Below are positions 25,210-35,473 of a DNA stretch of 64,000 bases, piece after piece. The stretch's first letter is position 1. Every line of letters starts with the position of its first letter. The stretch is from Spirogloea muscicola (lineage: Eukaryota > Streptophyta > Zygnematophyceae > Spirogloeales > Spirogloeaceae). Made by a program: the position numbers and the translations under genes. A model generated the notes under the pieces. It was not told the origin of the DNA, made no database searches, and saw nothing but the letters and a program-made list of their open reading frames with translations. Where the stretch lies: the NCBI GenBank assembly GCA_009602725.1, contig WELB01000158.1, forward strand, positions 115,993 to 179,992, given 5' to 3'.

Positions 25210-25260
25210 AAGCGGCTGCTGATATGAAAGAATCGGCTGTGAAATGCCAGCCAGATGCAT
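25210..25260 (-). repeat. Inverted copy of the 8263-8316 hairpin repeat
   Basis: Read on the minus strand it is ATCTGGCTGGCATTTCACAG, then CCGATTCTTTCATA, then CAGCAGCCGCTTTCT, nearly identical to 8263-8316. A weaker relative (TATCAGCAGCCGCTCTCT) is near 56703. It lies about 120 bp upstream of the start of b561 copy 1. Confidence 0.65.
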
Positions 25261-25596
25261 ACAGGTGTTCATGACGGAGCCAAACTGGACTGGGAGGACG
25301 CCGATCGGGAGGGAGGTGGGGGTGGCGCCCCTGGGCTCCGGGCACGCGTCCGGCCACGCGGCTGCAGCTGCCCGGGCCCCGTTCCTTCCCAGTGCCTGCC
25401 GCTGCCCCCCCGCCGCTGCAGCCACTTGTACGTGCCGCTCCACTGGCTTGTCGCTTTCCCGCGTCGGGCCCGCCCCGCTCGGGCAGCCACCGTCCGGTGA
25501 ATTGTGGGCTGGCTGTTTGCACACCCGCTTCCAGGAGCCAAGTTTTCTCTGACCTGACGCTGCTTAGGCAGGGATTACCGAAGGCTTCGCAGCAGA

Positions 25597-26232
25597 ATCA
25601 GTGCTCGCCCATAGAGAAGAGTGGCTGGCAAAGCCAGCCCAAAAAGAATGGACAATATCCCAAGCCAAAGAAAAGAGGTGCCGGAAAAGAACTACACTAC
25701 ATACAGTCCATGCCTTTGGACTAGGACGAAGACATCAGCCAGAGGACGCTCAGTAAGAATGTGCTCGCCCATAAGAAAGAAGTGGCACTCCCAACGGGGG
25801 CAAGGGCTGCGAAAAAGCCAGCCCAAAAAGAATGCACAATATCCCAAGCCAAAGAAAGAAGAGCCGAAAAAGAACTACACTACAGTCCATGCCTTAGGAC
25901 TAGGACGAAGACATCAGCCAGAGGACGCTCAGTAACCTCTAGTCAGGAGATGCAAAAACCTGGGCCAGGGAGCCGGCCGCGTTGAAGCCGGGCAGCCCCC
26001 TTGGCAGACCCGGCCGCCGCTCGATGGCCTGCCAGCATTGGAGGGGTTAGCGGAGTCGACACAGTCGGCGGTCACCACATCCGCGATGATGCGCGGACCG
26101 CCACCGGGCGGGATGGCGACGAGGTCAGCGCGCCGGGTGTGGATCCGGCCGTCGTCGTCGCGCAGGATGGGCATTATTGACGAGTGCTCCACGGCCACCT
26201 TGTAACCAGCCTCGAGGAAGACGCCTTGCATG
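25597..26232 (-). mobile_element. 5'-truncated LINE fragment with duplicated 3' tail
   Basis: The minus strand encodes the C-terminal part of the LINE protein also found at 52.7-54.8 kb (QGVFLEAGYKVAVEHSS, RRADLVAIPPGGGPRI), ending LLTRGY at 25937. Two 3' tail units follow, each with a TAGTGTAGTTC-type leader. One (25757-25890) has the long CCCCCGTTGGGAGTGCCAC hairpin form; the other (25601-25720) has the short GGCTGGC/GCCAGCC form. The coding part is internally deleted compared with the larger copy. Confidence 0.75.
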
Positions 26233-26369
26233 CCGTAAGAAGAGCCGTCTCTTTCTCTAGATCCTGGATTTCTCTACACGAGCTCCTTCCGAAAAGGCCT
26301 CCGGAAAGGACAGCCGAAAATGCGCAAGGACAAGGCGACACCAACCCTATCGGCAGAGGAGGCGGGGTC

Positions 26370-26735
26370 ACGCGGTCCGCAGGGCTGCAGGCTCGACCTG
26401 GAGCGAGCGCGCAGTACGCGGACCACCCGGCAGGCGACGAGTTCGTCGCGCTCGCGATTGACGTCCTCAAGGCGTTCGAGACTCCTGGCTATCAGCAGCT
26501 CGCATGGCTCGCTTGACCCGGCGGCAAGAGCAGCAGGGCGAACAGGCCAGCTCACTGCCGCCGGGTCGCTCCAGCAAGTGTGCCGAATGCGTCTCCCGGT
26601 CTCGCTCTAGCGCTGCCAGGCAGCTGCTGTGCATCTGCAAGCAGGTCGCGCTGTGGCTGCTGCATCTGGGTCTCAACGTGACGACACTTTTCCCGCTACT
26701 AGCTGCGCAGACTTGCAGCTGTTGAGTAGAGGTTG
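26370..26735 (+). mobile_element. Second LINE 3' fragment, opposite orientation
   Basis: Plus-strand reading shows YADHPAGDEFVALAIDVLKA and, after a frame change, AGSLQQVCRMRLPVSL and CADLQLLSRG. These match the last ~130 residues of the LINE protein at 54.4-54.8 kb. It is more diverged than the neighbouring copy and lies head to head with it, the pair filling the gap between the two b561 genes. The remaining 26736-27584 has one hairpin-like motif near 26813 and no gene I recognise. Confidence 0.65.
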
Positions 26736-27584
26736 AGCACCCATTTGTTGTGACCACTTAAGTTGCTGCATGGACTGCGGTCCGGCGATTTTCGGACATA
26801 TTCAACTCCCTCGGGGCTGGCCCTTCACAGTCGTCGTCCCTTCTCGCAAGTCTTCTTCCTCCTCCACGAGCCTTTTTGCTTCCGCAGCGAACATCTGCCT
26901 ATTGAGGAGTATTCGACTTCCAACGTTCGGGGCCTGGTTCGATCTTTCTTGGCCTTTTGTAACAATCCATCCTGACAGAGACTAACGAAGACAGGCAGTG
27001 AAAAGACTTCCCCACATACCTCAATGTCAAGAAATCTCCAAACAGATCTGCTTACAGCGAACGCACATGAGGCATCAACCCAATAAAGACGGTGTCAGGC
27101 TGGCGCCTCGTGATTTTGACCACCAATGCGGCAATTCAGACGAGCGCCTTTAACTGCTGGAGACTTTTGAGTACCAGCCAAGCGCGCCCACAACATGACA
27201 AAGTGTATTATATAACATGGCGACCAATCAATACGAGCTAGTAGCCCAGCTCTCACCGGCTCTCCCACATCGAGAGCAACAAAGAGAGGAAGCTATGCAC
27301 TGCCATAGTCCTCAAACAGAGATACCTAGTAGCTATGTAGGAGGGGCCTTACACCCAGGTCTACTGCGGCCATGTAAGAGATTGTGTCCTCAGTGCATGC
27401 TCCAGAAATGCATGACGGATGCAGCTCACAGTAACAATCAGCAGCTGTACAAGTGTCCGACGCCTGGAGGGCCACTTTTTACGTAAGCTTGGCTATGCCG
27501 AAATCACTGTAGGCCTTGTGCACCTCACAGGCTATCAGCATAATGCTCAAAGGGAGACCGATCCTTGAAATTCAGTGACCGAGG

Positions 27585-29265
27585 TCAAACAGCCGCGACC
27601 TGGTCAGCGGGGCGCTTGTATCTGAGATCCTGCATTGGCATCGTGTCAGGACCTTGCTCCATGTAGTTGCCATTGCCATTTGTTGCGTGATTGCCATTCA
27701 TTGCGGAAGATCCATACGTGTTGTGCCCCACTTCAGGCGGCACAGTCTGCAGCCTCCAGCGGGGAAGCCTTGACAAGAGCAAATATACCATGCCTGTGAC
27801 TCCCAGCTGCGCGCACGTGACAGCCGGGTAATGATAGTCAAGATCCTGCAATGCCACTGGTTAGGACAGTGCAGTGTCCATTACGCCTGAGCTACGCGGC
27901 ACAAGTGTCCTCCTGCTGCAGCCGGGGTAGTGCAAGTTAGCAGCCTGGCCAACAAACAGCAACCAAGCAAGCAGCTGGCGCCTGACCTGCGTCAAGAGAG
28001 CAATCCAGAGGCCGTGGTTCCTGCTGTACTGATCTTGGTAGAGACGGAATCCGAGCGTCAGGTTGTACCAGCCCAGCAGCACAGCCGATGTTCCTGCAAT
28101 GCAGCAATCATTAAGTCAGTCCTTGGAGCAGGTGGACGTCTTCGGAGTACGCACTAAGTTGCAGGTGACCATTGAGCCGCTGACTCCTACAAGGCCTGTA
28201 TGGGGCTGAGTGGTACGGGCAGCTTGGGAGTCCAAGATCTTGCAGTGCTCTAGGACCGTGTCAGGAGTACAGAGTCACACTATCCAGGGTAAGTAGAGCG
28301 TGGGGGGACTCACCAACAAAGAAGTGGACAGGATACCACAAGGCCCGCAAGACGGAGCCCCGCTTGGGCCTCAGCACGAAGCCAGCCGCCCAGTTCACAA
28401 GGATGGCTACAAAGACCGCAGTGCCTATGTAGGAGTGGTTGGAGTCCCACGCATCGAACAGGGAGACGGCGATGACGTATGCGGCAATCATGATCAGCAC
28501 TCCGGCGGTCTGCACAACCAGAGAAACCGGTGTTCAGTGCAGGTCAGGAGTTTCGCAGAGGGGCCCTCCCCAAGAACGGACAGCTCATCGTCGTGGGGGT
28601 GGGGGGGGGGGGGGGGGCTGTGGCGGGGGCACCTGAAGGATCCAGTGGAGGTGGAACCAGCCGGGCATGAAGTCCTGGCCGATGCCGGAGATGAGGATGC
28701 CGATGGGAAAGAGGACGCCCAGTGCCAGCCACATGCCCCAGCCGTGGATCTCGTACCAGGTCCGGCTGGCGGGGTTGCCGCCGTCTCCACCGCCATCGTC
28801 CCCGCTGCCAGCATCCTGCAGCAGGGAGAGCAAGGATGCATGAGCGTGCTGCAATGCTGCAGATCTTCTGTGCATTTCTATGACAGGGGTGTAGGCGTCC
28901 GGAGCGAGACGTCAGAGGTACGGCGGTCACGCCAGGCCGCCCGCCGGAGGCAAGGGGATCGCTGCCGCAAGAGCAGGCCCCGCCCGTCCAAGGCCGATTG
29001 GTGCCGCAGGAGAGGCCTTTCTGATGCAGCGGCAATCGTCTTTGGGGGCAGTCTCCATGTTGCACGGCGTGAGAGGCCGCGATACTACGCGGCCGCGCCG
29101 CAAGCAGTAGCTGATCGGAAGTCCGGAGGCGCAATGCGAGCACAGCGATCGGAGGGGCTCAGGTCAGGCGGGCACCTGGGCGTGCGCGCAGAGGAGGAGG
29201 TGCGAGGCGAGGAGCGCGAGGCCGCAGGCGGCGAAGGCGAGCCGGGCGACGGCGGCGCGGGCCAT
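27585..29265 (-). CDS. Cytochrome b561-domain membrane protein, copy 2
   Basis: Tandem paralog of the 23477-25088 gene in the same orientation. It has the same five-exon plan: 29176-29265, 28633-28815, 28314-28509, 27987-28093 and 27585-27845 (278 aa). Exons 1, 3 and 4 are the same length in the two copies. It has a signal peptide (LALLASHLLLCAHAQ), a Gly/Asp linker, and haem-ligand histidines in YEIHGWGMW, GWFHLHWILQ, DSNHSYIGT and WYPVHFFVG. A further helix block is LLGWYNLTLGFRLYQDQ. The last exon adds DLDYHYPAVTCAQLG, missing in copy 1, and a longer Asn/Gly-rich tail before PMQDLRYKRPADQ. One intron holds a long G homopolymer (about 28601-28617). Substrate and location are unknown. Confidence 0.86.
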
Positions 29266-29379
29266 GGCGGCGACGTCGGAGGAGCTGCGGCGGCAAGGAG
29301 GACGACGTTGACCGTAGCAAAGAGGACGGTCTTCGCGAGGGGCTGTGGCCGTGGGAAAGTGTGAGCAGCTCTGTCTCGA

Positions 29380-30890
29380 GGGCTCGAGGGCTGTTGCAGA
29401 GGGCCAGCCCATGGACGAGGAAACAGCTCTGCTCTTTCTTTCTTTTGTTAGTGTGAGGCGATGGCTTGTGAGGGTCCAGCCCAAAGAGGGTCTCCCAGTA
29501 GAGGGGCGATCGGCTGTGATCGGCCAGCCCAGGAATGAGAGTAGGGGCAGGACGGAGAGGACGGAGCCGAGTGGGGCGACTGCCGAGAGGGCGGACGGCG
29601 GGAGTATGGGCCACGCGGCGGGCACGCGCCCGGGGTGCCCCCGTGGCCAGCCCGATTGCCAGTCGCACGCCCGGCCGCTCGCACCGGCGGTAGGCCGCTT
29701 CTGAGGGAGGCGCATGCCGGCTGGAGAAAGTTGACGGGGAACCATCCGCTTCCGCAGCAATGGCGACGGCGGAAACTAGCCCCTCGCCCCTTCTCGAAAT
29801 CAAGTCATTCTTTTTCCTGGGCTGGCCAATCAAGGATCATATCTCTTCAGAGCCACTGTGCCCCCATTGGGAGAGCCACTTTTCTCTAAACGAGCCACAC
29901 TTCTCCTCTCTCCAAGCATCTGCAGGCGAGATGATAGGCCTGATAGAAAGTGGCTCTCCCAATGGGGGCAAGGGGCTGTGAGAAGCCAGCCCGAAAAGCA
30001 TTGGCAAAGGTTCGAAGGGGCCAATGACGGAGTGGCCTAAAGCCACAGTGGTGGCCTGAAGATGCTGTCTGAAAGGTGAATGAGACTACCACAGGGAGAG
30101 AAGTGGCACTCCCAATGGGGGCAAGGGCTGCGAAAAGCCAGCCCAAAAATAATTCACAAAGGTTCAGAGGGGCCTAAGAAGAAAGAGCGCGCCCATAGAG
30201 AAAGGGGGCCAGCAAAGCCAGCCCAGAAAGAATGGACAATGTCAAAAGCCAAAAAACAAAAAAACAAAAAACACACAGAAGCGGTGAGCAGCTACTATGG
30301 GGCCTGAGGATGCTATGGTAAAAACAGGGGGAGGAAACAGGGGGGGTGGGGCGGGCACGGGGGGCGGCGGCGGCACGGGGCGGCCCGATGCCGGACGGGC
30401 GCACCCGTCCTGGCGAAGCGCCCCCGTCCCTTTCGCTTCGTGGACCCCCCAGCCGGCGCCCGCTGCCCGCGCTGCTGACTCTGCCCCGGAAGCTGCTCCC
30501 CGAGTCCCTCCCCTCCCCACCCGTCACCGAGCATCGACTTGAATGACAAGGAAAGAAGAAGTGGCACTCCCAATGGGGGCAAGGGCTGCGAAAAGCCAGC
30601 CCAAAAAGAATTCACAAAGGTTCAGAGGGGCCTAAGAGCGGAAAGAGAGGAACAGCTCTGCCAATACAAGGCAGAGGCTGTGATAAGAACAATGGGGGCG
30701 GGGGCTGTGAACAGCCAGCCCGGAAAACTGGACAAGGTCCAAAAGGCGCTGAAAGACATTTCTAAGCAAGGGCCAGAGGGATGACGAAGAAAGATGAAGA
30801 AGATGGCTCTTGCGGAAGAGATTGCTCGCCCACAGAGGGTAGGGGCTGGGACAGGCCAGCCCAAAAAAGAACGGACAAGGTCCAAAGTCC
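29380..30890 (-). repeat. Array of hairpin modules (about seven copies)
   Basis: Seen mostly in minus orientation as CACTCCCAATGGGGGCAAGG, then GGCTGCGAAAAGCCAGCCC, then AAAAAGAATTCACAAAGG, with variants. Clear units are at about 29948-30005, 30100-30165, 30187-30245, 30560-30620, 30690-30740 and 30825-30880. A plus-orientation unit is at 29817-29880, and weaker ones lie near 29395-29530. Some carry the companion motif GCTCGCCCATAGAG (the reverse of CTCTATGGGCGAGC). Unlike the 25.6 kb and 52-56 kb copies, no LINE coding sequence is attached. The rest of 29266-31808 shows no supportable gene. Confidence 0.7.
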
Positions 30891-31808
30891 GGAAAGAAAA
30901 CCCACACAGCTAGACAGTACACGAAAAGGTGGCGATGGCTGTGAAAAGTGAGAGAGTACGCCGGACGAGGGTCACGATGGCGGCCTATCATGGGGTCCAC
31001 AGCCACGCGGCGCGTGTCCAGAGCAGCCCGTGGCGGCGGGCTGGGGGGGGCGGGGCTCGCCGACGGGCGCGATGGGCCGGCGCCGGCCAGGCGCGTCTCA
31101 TGAGGGGCCCGCGGCGGCGCCAAAGGGCCGCCGTCCCGCTGGGTGCCTCTTAACCAACGGTGGCTTGACGTCGGAGCCCATTGGGAAAGCGAACGGCGGG
31201 GTGGCTCGCCGTGGGGCCCAGACTCCCAGGGCCCCTCCCCAGGGGCGCCCAACAGCAGCCGACCGCCAGCCTTGTCGCGGCGCCGGCGCTGCGAAGCACG
31301 TTGAGTCTCCTTGGGCGCTTTGTAGCTGCTCGCTGGCGTGTCCAGACGGCGGCGCCTGCCGGGCTCCGTCGAAGGCCGTCCTCCAGCGCTCGCCAGTTGT
31401 ACACCGGGACAGGAGTGCATGATGGACACCAGAAGCCTTGCCTTGTCACTTCGTATGCTCCTCAGCTGCATGACAAAATCCCTCTATTGAGGCCGCAAGT
31501 CGATATCATGTCTGACATGTGTGAGCAAGATGTGAGCAAGATGGCCAGGGTGAAAAGGGTATGGAGGGCCATGTACAAGCGGGCCGGATCCAGTGGCCAA
31601 GGCAAGAGGATCTCAGCGACCTCTCTTCTTTGTCTCAAGCATTTTTCAAGTTACAAATTGGTTACAGATTGGAAACAAATGGCTTGCGCTAGGAGGAAGG
31701 TAATAAGGAACCGAAGGGGGGTGTGGGGCGTCTACGGCGAGGCGCACCCAATCTTCGGAGCAAGTTTGATGCTACACAGTGGAGGGGGGCTAGGCATGTG
31801 AAATGTGG

Positions 31809-34378
31809 CTAGCTCTTGGGTATTCGAATCAAGGGACCAGCCAACGTGGCCACAGTGACCAACTGCCCAGAGCCAATGAGATCTCGTAAGTGGAAGCGTG
31901 GCCCTAACTTGGTCAAGCGCAACTTTGCGCGCTCCAATTCAGACCGCAGAATTTCAGAGTATCTACGCCGAGTTACTAGGGCCACCATCTCCCTCCTTCC
32001 CTGCAGCATGCAAAAATGCCAACAGTTATGCTATGTATGCCTTCCAAGCAAAACTCGGAAGCCTTCACACAATTTACCTTTGGCTATTCTCAAGTGCAGC
32101 TCACACGCCAACCACAGTCTCTTTGAGGTCCAACATAGTCGGACATGGCAGTCAGAGTACACTATTGTGCTGCCTAAGCAATACCTAAAGTCAAGAACAA
32201 CACTATAGAAGACCCTAGATCACTGATAAATAGGAAATTGAATGGTAAATCCTCATCTCAGTTTCGTGTGCCAAGGAGACAAGCCATTTATACCCGGACT
32301 AAGCTCTTGAGGATTGACCCAACTCGTGGCATGGCGAACCAGAAGGCAGCTGCGTCCACAAGCTGCCTCACCTGCAGAGCTCGTAGTATGCTCAGTACTA
32401 TCCTTGTCCTGTACTAGCTTGCACAGCAGGAAGACATGTGGGTGTTTGGAGAGTCCTGCCTCTTACAGTATATTACAATCAAGCTGATACATTAAGATGA
32501 GTGTAGCAAATCAATATCGAGGCATTTGCCCTTTGTCATTCACCAAAGTTGTGGCATATGACACTCGCTGAAGTGTTGGTAAGGTAATCAGTATGTTGTG
32601 GCATATGACACTCGCTGAAGTGTTGGTAAGGTAATCAGTATAAGTGCACCAGAAGGCCTGCATTGATGAGGAGGGAGATGTGGCGGTCTTCCACTCGCTG
32701 GTCACCAAGGAGATCAGTCTGACACCACACCCACGATAGCTGCACCGCGTGCTGTCAAGGTCTTCCTTATAGTAGCAAATAAGAGCAGTAGGCCATTGCT
32801 GACTAAGAACTATGGCGTGTGAAACCACTTGTGCAAGTTGTGTAGGTGGCGACTACTCTGTGATCAATTTCACAGACTTGCAAGGCAGTGACATTACTCA
32901 GGTCTGAGTACTGCCAGAGGCCTCTGAAGCGTACCAAGTCAACAAGCGAGATCCCGACTGCCAGGTACTCTGGCAGCACCCTCGTGACAAACCAGTCGAA
33001 AACAACCAGCAGCGTTGTTGGCGAGCTCTTCTCGTGAACCCTCTTTGCAGCTGCAATCTGCACAAATAAGTCCTCGCAAGAGAACGTCAAGCCTCCCTGG
33101 TCTCATGCCAGCAACATGTTCAAGGCTACCAAATTGCTGTCCACAAGTTGCAGCGAATATGCAGATAGCTGCTTCGACGCTCGCGTTTGTGCAAGGCCTA
33201 GAAGATTTTTTCATTCCTCTCTTGCAATAAAATTGCTAACCTGCAAGTCAACCTCAAGAATTGGGACACAGCTCCATAGTACTGGCAGCATAGCTGCTGC
33301 CTGGCATTCAAGCAAGAAATGCATCCCCGCAATATGAAACTCCACATGTTGTGCAGGACAACCTCGGCAAGGTAGTCGTCCATGAGCAGGATTGCATAGT
33401 CATCTTTGGCAGTCACGAGCTTGAAGATCCGCACTACCTTCTTGTTCTTCAACTCCTGTAAGACATCGTCACGCAGCAAGCACATTGAGCTGCCTGAGGA
33501 ATGACGAAGGAGGTGAGGGCAGAATGACACTTAAAATGAGCTGCAGAGGCTCTCTAGCTGTCTTACCACGTCCTACCCCAGTATGCAATTAAGAGCAGAT
33601 TTACTAACAGTGGGCAAATTAGCATTGGTGGGTGAGACATGTGCACCTCAAGCTCCCTATCCACTATCGTACGATCTCTGACACTGCTGTATAGTTGCGT
33701 CCGCAGGACAAATGGCTTTGGCCCATCCTGCCAAGAACTAAACGAAGATGGTAAGAGATGGACTGCTTTGACCTGCCAAGAGCCTAACAAGGAGTGTAAG
33801 AAGAAGTCTGGATATGGTAAGAATTGCTGCAATGACTTGACTACATGCAGTGGCAATATCAAAGGGGCTGCGAGGCGGAGGTCAAGGCCCACAGCTCAGG
33901 CTTACACACAGTCTTGTTTTCTAAAGATTTCTGAAACTACTTCTGAAATTGCATCAAGTATTGAGGCGCTCCACGAGCAGAACACACCTTACCGAGCTTT
34001 GGGAACTGGGACCGCATCAGCTGGATGGCCACCATCGTGTCGGACAGCGTGAGGGGCCAATCTGGCAGCAGAGACGGCGGTTCGAGTCAGTCAGTCGGCA
34101 GGTCTGCCTCAGCAGCCGAGCCAGGAGCCCCATTGGCTCGCCACTCATGGGCTTCCCATCAAGAGGTTGCCCAAGCGCAAGGAATCCTGATGCAACGCTA
34201 GCCACCATGCTGCATGTGCATGATCAGGACGAACGGGCCTAACAGACGTCGCCAATGGCTGTGCGCCAACGCTAACCGACCTGCTTAGCCTGACCGCACT
34301 CATGTTCAGACCTACAATCTGAGACCTAACCCTGCGTTACGACTTTGCTCGTCCAACGGCTCTGCCAGCTTCGGCCAT
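31809..34378 (-). CDS. STK19: STK19 homolog (tandem winged-helix, DNA-repair factor family)
   Basis: Despite its name, the family is a winged-helix DNA-binding protein that acts in transcription-coupled nucleotide excision repair in animals. Exons 34341-34378, 34145-34209, 33988-34061, 33647-33727, 33363-33455, 32935-33057, 32650-32718, 32294-32371 and 31809-32000 give about 270 aa. Diagnostic blocks are PFVLRTQLYSSVRDRTIVDR, VVRIFKLVTAKDDYAILLMD, VEDRHISLLINAGLL, AAFWFAMPRVGSILKSLVR and YSEILRSEL, then RFHLRDLIGSGQLV up to LIRIPKS. These follow human STK19 in order through to the C-terminus. Everything from residue ~40 on is well supported. The first two exons are chosen only because they splice in phase and supply an ATG. 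The gene is divergent from the RNA-binding protein gene. Confidence 0.88.
32548..32641. repeat. Perfect 47-bp tandem duplication in an STK19 intron
   Basis: GTTGTGGCATATGACACTCG begins at 32548 and again at 32595; the two 47-bp units are identical by eye. The array ends 8 bp from the donor side of exon 32650-32718. Confidence 0.9.
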
Positions 34379-34744
34379 GGAGCGCGGCACTGCACAGCCG
34401 CTCTGCCAGGCGCCGAGAAGCGCTGCGCCGACGGGCTCTGCCCCAAGCACCTGCCTCGTCCAGCGCCGGTGGGCCGCTTGCCTCGCCGCCGCCGCCGGCG
34501 TCGTCGCCGCCGTCCGGCTCCGCGGCGAGGGCTCCGGCGGCCAGCCGCCGCCACCGCCGCCGCCGCCGCGTCGCATCCCGCGGCGGGCCTCGCGGGCGGG
34601 GGACCGAGTTGGTCGTGGGGGGGGGGTTTCAGATCACGGTTTTGATTGCGGGGCGCGCCAGATGGTAGCTGTGTCTGCGGCGAGACGAAAGCAGGTCTTC
34701 CGAGACGGGCGGAAGCCCCGGGTCAGACCTGGTACACTCGTTCG

Positions 34745-34945
34745 CTCTGGGCTGGCCATCCACATCTGACCACAGCCCCCGCCCCCGTCGCAGGTGCTCA
34801 CACCTTCGGGCTGGCCCTCCGACAGCCACTGCCTTACACTGACGAAGCTGTTGCACTCCGGCCCCTCTGGACCTTGTCAAGTGCTTTCGGGCAGATGGCT
34901 GTCCACAGCCCTCGCCCCCTTTGGGAGTGCCACTTTCTTCTCGGC
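34745..34945 (+). repeat. Hairpin modules upstream of the RNA-binding protein gene
   Basis: Three diverged units: GGGCTGGCCATCCACA...CAGCC (34749), GGGCTGGCCCTCCGACAGCC (34808) and GGCTGTCCACAGCCCTCGCC leading to TTTGGGAGTGCCACTTTC (34895-34942). They share the GGGCTG...CAGCC stem and the TTGGGAGTGCCAC flank of the long module. The remaining 34379-35473 is a GC- and CT-rich promoter or 5' UTR region with no separate gene. Confidence 0.55.
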
Positions 34946-35473
34946 AGCCATAGCCGGCAGTCACCACTGCGAGGTCCCCATCCCCCCACAACAACCCCCT
35001 CCCCTTCGGCGCGGGCGCCTCCGGGTCCGCCCTCCTCCCTCCCCTCCCTCCCTCCCGCCCTTCTCTCGTCCTCTCTCTCGTCCAACTCCCCCTTCGCCCA
35101 AGTCCTCCCGCCACAATCTGCCAACACGGTACACTGATCCTGGCCCGCTTCCTCGCGCTCTCGGGCCGCCCCCAGACCCGGCGCTCGTTTCCCCCTCTCT
35201 CGTCCAGCCTCGCCTGACTCCTTCTCCCGTGTCCCCCATTTCCTCACATGGGTTTTCTGCAATCACGGCACCCATGGCCGCTGCCGCCCCTTCCTCGCCC
35301 TGCCAAAGCTCCTCTCACTCGCGCGCCTCTCCCCACTTCGTGGGCGCCTCCCCTCCTCTCCTCTCCCGCTTTCTCGCCTCCTGCCCTCTTCCTGGGCGGT
35401 CAGCTCCTCCCTTTGTCCTCTCGTCTGCAGCCTCGCCACGCCGGGCGCCTGAGCTGCGGCGGCCGTGCTGGAA

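Noticed and set aside
31817-31830. TATTCGAATCAA as a tRNA B box
   Set aside because: It lies in the coding end of the STK19 exon on the other strand, and no A box or cloverleaf stems surround it.
31809-32009. Treating the STK19 homolog as a protein kinase
   Set aside because: No glycine loop, HRD or DFG motif; the blocks match the winged-helix STK19 family.
34345-34769. Overlapping 60-130-codon frames antisense to the STK19 5' end
   Set aside because: Arg/Ala/Pro-rich shadows in a GGC-repeat region with no conserved content.
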